Origin: Eumeta japonica | Lineage: Eukaryota > Arthropoda > Insecta > Lepidoptera > Psychidae | DNA length: 64,000 nt | Direction of reading: 5' to 3' | NCBI GenBank assembly: GCA_005406025.1 | Contig: BGZK01000003.1 | Location: forward strand, 620,001 to 684,000 | Shown: one piece after another, positions 53,701 through 59,700 of the stretch | How positions within the stretch are numbered: the stretch's first letter is position 1 | Layout of the letters: every line of letters begins with the position of its first letter | Made by a program: the position numbers and the translations under genes | The notes under the pieces: generated by a model | The model's database searches: none | What the model saw: the letters and a program-made list of their open reading frames with translations, nothing else | Told to the model about the DNA's origin: nothing

Positions 53701-56700
53701 TTTATTGTATGTCCAGAAGGCGGAGCCGCAGACGAAAGCTGTTTTTGATATATGTACGATCAGTTTTTTATTGTGATTGTTTTGACCGTAATTTCTAGTC
53801 CTATCGAATGACCCGACGTTATAAATAATTTAATTTTGTATATAAAAAAATCTCATTATTGTAACTATCTAAGTCAATGAATCGAAGGATATTCCATTTA
53901 TAATTTAGGTCACCGAGGAGAACGAACCACTGATACCATTCCATTGGGTCGAAGCGACGGTCAACGTCACAATAAAAGAAATACCCGAGGAGGCAGTCGA
54001 TAAGTCTGGGTCGATACGGTTCGTCAACATCACAGCCGAAGAATTCATCACCCCGGAATATGATGTGCGTATGAACATTATTTAACTTATTTGGTTTTCG
54101 TAACTAATATTTCACAATTATTTTTTAACTGTTCACCTTTGTCGGAGACCTGCGGAGAAAATTTGAAATAAACCTTGTATATAATGTGTTACATGGATAG
54201 ACCTAAGGGAGGCGTATAAAATGGCCGCATTAAATTAAGTAAAAAATGTTATCTAAAAAAGAGGATAAAGTCTCACGGAGAAGCACTAGGAAAAATAAAT
54301 TCGTTTTCATAACATCTTTATGATAGATGTACTTGAAATTAAAATTTTATTTTTAATAATTTTCATTTCCATGAAATTTTATCTTTTTTTTATGTATTAT
54401 TATTTGAACACTTGCGCAATTTGGAGTTTTCATCTAGGCTTCGTTCTTTCACGTTACGTACTTATTTTTTTTTAGAAAATAATTCAATTTGCAATAATGT
54501 GTTATTAGGGTACCAGCAAGAAGGACAAACTGCATCGGCGACTGGCACAGCTCTACAACACGTCTTTGGACAACGTGGATGTGTTCACGCTGTTCAACAA
54601 ACAGACAGTCAAAGACGCGTTTCTGGACGTGCGGTTCTCCGCCCACGGCTCGCCCTACTACGCGCCCGAGAAACTCGACACCATGGCCACGGCTATACAG
54701 GATACAGTGCGTACACTGATTTTGTAGTCATGTGTTTTTTATAAAAAAGAATATATAATAGTTCTTATTGTTAGAAATTTTTAGATTTCCTAATTTTATG
54801 ATATCAGTAAATCAGTTTCAATTCTTTGATTGTTTTATTACAGCTTGCATTTCAAGTATCAAGGTGTCCTTAGTTAAAATAGGATTGCTCATAGTTTTTC
54901 TCATATGTCTTCGACGCACACAATATGTTAACTCTGTCACTATGGTATACAATGTTGGAATTTGACCTTAGCCATATATACCTTGCAAAGTGGTGATATA
55001 GAATAAATTAATAACTTTACCTATTTTATGTTGGAAGCAGAAGTGAATTTTTCCCTCACTTGCCTCAGCGCTTAGTACATCGCCGTTTTAGTCCAAAAAA
55101 AACTGTTATCTGATTACGAGATATATAAAGTGTTCTAGTTTCTACATATCCTTTATATTTTCTAACAGTTGGAAGAGGAGCTACAAGCGAAAATCTACAT
55201 GATACACATCGACGAGTGTCTAATAGAGAAGGAACAGTGCAAGGACTCCTGTAGGAACGTACTGATGAAGTCGAACGTCCCTCTCGCCGTCTACACCAAC
55301 ACCAGCAGCTTCGTGGGCGTGTCGGCCAGGGTGGAATCGGAGTGCACCTGTGACCTCGGCGAGCCGCTCATCTGTTTCAACGGAGGTGAGCTATCGTTTT
55401 AATTGTCGTTATTAACTTTTCATTGATGAACCATATATAAATTCGTATAGATTTATAAACATATCTGCCTTAAGATAATTTCCTTTTTTAATAAAACCGA
55501 GGAAAAAATATGCATGTTTAGATACACTTTCGAAATATACTTAATAAACCTATTAATTTGCTTTCCAATTTTTTAACGCAATTTCGAGCCCGTAATTACA
55601 TTTGCGACTGGAGTAAAAAATAACGCAATGTAACGCCTCAATTAGAAGTGACTGGCATTTACATTGGAGCGGTTGTATAAATTGCGTGTTTAGTTTACTG
55701 TTAGGTGCGACTATATTAGTAGTAGCATCTAGCGTTTTTTAAATATTTTTTTCCATTTATACGAATTGCTTGTTATTCTTGGAGTTTTATTTTTGGAACG
55801 TGTGAGCTTAATAATTTTTATTGTAATTTTTTTTTAGAATCTCACAGAAAATAAACGCTGCAGTATATTTATCTATATTTTAATATTTTGATAAGGTTCG
55901 TTTGAGGCAACCCTAAAATAAATAAATAAATATTATAGAGAAAGATTGGCTTCTAAATATAAGTAAAGATATTCTGACAAATATACACATATAAAGTTGG
56001 AAAATAATTTGTTAAACAAAAAATATACTAAAAAATGTCTACATATTACAATACATATATATAATTTGACTAACCAATAAAGTATACCACAGATTTCATA
56101 CCACAATTTCGAATATTGTGCAACTAGGGCAATAGTTATCACAACTTGACGTCGACAAACAACCTCGATGTTCATGGCTTGACATAATGTTCTCGCAGTA
56201 AGCTCATTAAATACATTCCCTTTGATCTTATGTTGACTTCATCTCGTTAGGTACTCCGTTTGCGGATAAGTGCGAATGCCCTAGCGGTTTCGACGGGCCA
56301 CGTTGCGAGCAAACCTCCATCGGTTTCCACGGTAACGGGTGGGCGTTGTACCAGGCCCCGCCGGCGTGTCACGAAGGGAAGCTCACGTTGACAATATTGT
56401 CACCGGCGAGCAATGGACTCGTATTTTATTTGGGACCTCTGAGGCACAACCCGCTGTTGGACGTGCAAGGTTAGTTTGACATTTTTTTTTATGTGTCGTG
56501 AATGCTAAGCATTGTAAAGCAGTCGGTGTTCTTGTAAATTACAGTTTTACGAGTCGATGACTTTTCAATGCTAACGAGGACTATAAACATTAACGAAGGG
56601 TTTTTTAGAAACAGATTTAAGTATGCATTTCATTCGCATCGGTGGTAATCTATTATGTAATATATAGCTCTTACTATTATATGTCTAAACAGTTTATATA

Positions 56701-59700
56701 GCAACAAACCAATATATGTGTGGATTGGGCCAATACAAACATTAAACGCGTCAAGGTGATTTATCATAACGACAGCTGTTCCAGAAACTTTACAAAATCC
56801 ATGTCCGACTTTGGTCCAATATATTTTGTTTATTGTTAACAATGAAAATGTCACAATCGCATCGCGCCGACTACTTGAGTTATGATTTCCTGGCCAGATT
56901 ATACACAAAATGTAGCTGCGTTTTCGTACAGAACCAGGGCTGTAATGATTTTTTAATGATCCATTAATGACGGACAGGCGTGCGGTGAAAGACTGCGATA
57001 TGATTTATGAAAGTACAAGACGATGGGCTCGCGTGATATAACACGGGCCCTATCGTACTTGGCCGCATAAGGGACGCGTCCGCTACTATATTGGTTTCCT
57101 ATCATTAATTATATTGCTTGCCAGTAACATTTACGCCTATAGCTATCGTTAGATCACACAATTAGAATTAAGTTTCAATGAGCATAAAATATATAAACAT
57201 TAACGGGATGGATAATTTTCTAAGAGATTTCAAATATAATTAAAAGTCAATTTAATTTGAATTTGTTAATTAAAATTTGCATGAATCTGAAGATTTTTTC
57301 GTATTTATTTTAGTGAAAACCTTACAGGACAAAGGTGGTTTGTCGGAATAAGATCTTTAATAAAATTATTATTGTGATTTAATTCTGATCGTTCAGATTT
57401 CGTGTCTCTCGAGTTGATGGACGGCCGTCCGGTGTTGCTGGTTAACTACGGCTCCGGTACCACGCGGCTGACTCACAAGGAGCTGCACGTCGCCGATGGC
57501 AAGCCGCATCTCATAGAGATTGTGCTGATGAAGACCTCCATAGAGATGTTCGTGGACAGGTGCAAGATGAGTACCTGCATGAGTCTCACCGCACCGATTG
57601 GCCCCAAAGAAATTCTCAACGGTTTGTAATGAATTTATTCTGTGTTCGTTTCATATATTAATATATTTCCCGAAAATAATCTATCCGAAGTTTTACTACA
57701 TTTTGTTGAAAGATACGCATTAAGGATTTACGCTTTTATGGGTCAAAATTTGCTTAGGAATTCAGTCATAAAAATATAGGGTTGTCTATAGTTTACTCAT
57801 TATTTGCAATATAAAGATGGCGAAAATGTATAAATTTACAAATTTATTAAGAAAACTGTCCCTACTTTGATTAGAACAATTTTCTGGTTGAATGCACTTA
57901 CTTCATTCTTAAAATTGAATTAAGCCTTTAATATTGAGTATAACAAAACGGAATTTTATCAGCTTAATTAAAGCAATGAATCAGCTGTTACGGTATTCAA
58001 CGAAAATTTTCATTTGCAACTGAGTCGAGTTCATGGATCAACTAAATTATATTAAATTAATTTAAATATCTGTTAACTATTATAGTTATTTATTCATCTT
58101 TGACAGTAAACGGTCCATTGCAAATTGGTGGCGCGAGTGTCGACCTGTCGTCGCTGGGCCACGCTTTCGGGTGGGAACACCAACCCACCACACGCCCCTT
58201 CATCGGATGTATTAGTAACTTCACGTACAATGACTTTGTGAGTACACAATAAATTAGAATATTCGCGATTTTATTAAGTTTTTTTTTTCGTTTGTGCTGT
58301 TGCCATAGAAAAAATGTATATTATAATGTTCAGAAGTTTCATTTTAAGACTAGTATGTGAACCTAAGCAAATAAAATGTAACTTTATTGTACCTCCGCTG
58401 ATAGTATTACAGCGACTAACATGATTTTTATTTTATTTTTTTAGACTTACAATTTGGGGGAGCCGTCATTGTTGCAAAACGCGGACACGGGTTGTCAACT
58501 ACACACAGCGAAAGCTATAAGTTTTGGAATAGATACCAGTTTTCTTATAGCAATACTCGTTTGCATTGCCATATTAATCAGTAAGTGGTACACTTTAATA
58601 ATCATCAACTGTTTTTACATAAAATTTTGTCAATAATTGTTGTATTGTTAATTTAAAGCAATTTTCCAATTCTATTAAATTCCTAAGTTTAGAATTCAAA
58701 CCCTTCAAATTGAATTATATAAAACTTTAAATTTAATTATTATGTTATTTCTTCGAATTTAAAAATTTTGCGATGCTGTAGTAAATCAAGTTTTAATATT
58801 GTATTTATTTCTTATGATAAATTTATTTGAATTAGATTATATAGACGAGAGAATATGTATATGCATATTTTTAAAAACCTTACTTTAAAATCTTAGTAAA
58901 GCCTAAACTTTCTAAGCTTACTTTAAAATGTTCCACGCAAGCATATTGAGGGTTATATATATATTTTTTTCTATAGTACTACTCCTTGCTGTGGTCGTTC
59001 ATCGAAAAAGAGCCGACGCCTGGGCAGAAAAAGAGCTAGACGACATCAGGGAGAACATCATAGCGTACGAGGACGAGGGCGGCGGGGAGGGGGACGCTGG
59101 CTACGACCTGCACGTGCTGAGGCAGATGTACGACGGGCCGCCGCACGACGAGGCGCCCTACATGCACGCGCCCGGTGAGTCAGTCAGTCGCGGACTCGGG
59201 CGCCGCGAATCGAAAACCGGCCAAGCGCGCATCGGACTCCCGTAGAGGGTCGCGTTACGCAATTTTATTATGTTTTCGGAAAACAAATGCGTTTTTTACT
59301 TAATTCGGGATTGTTAACGCGAACCCAACTTCACATTACAGTATGCTATGTGATTACACCAAGTTTGAAATATAAATATTACGATTAATACGTTCGAAAA
59401 AAACAAAAAAATAATGTTCAAAACAATACGTTGTCTGTGCAGCCTTTAATTTTACTTTTTGTTAATTGTATTATTTGTAAGACATGCGTTATATTAATTC
59501 AAACTTAGGAAATTTTGACTGGCTCCCTATTACTGTTATAAAGATAAGACCTTTTATAGCTAGGACAAGCAGACAGACGGTGTAGGCTTGCATACGGAAC
59601 CCTCGAAAATATTTACTCACATTATAAATGAAAATTGGAGAGTTTGCGTGTATAACCCATTTAATATACCAATGCTGGGCGCGGGAGTTGATGAGTTATT

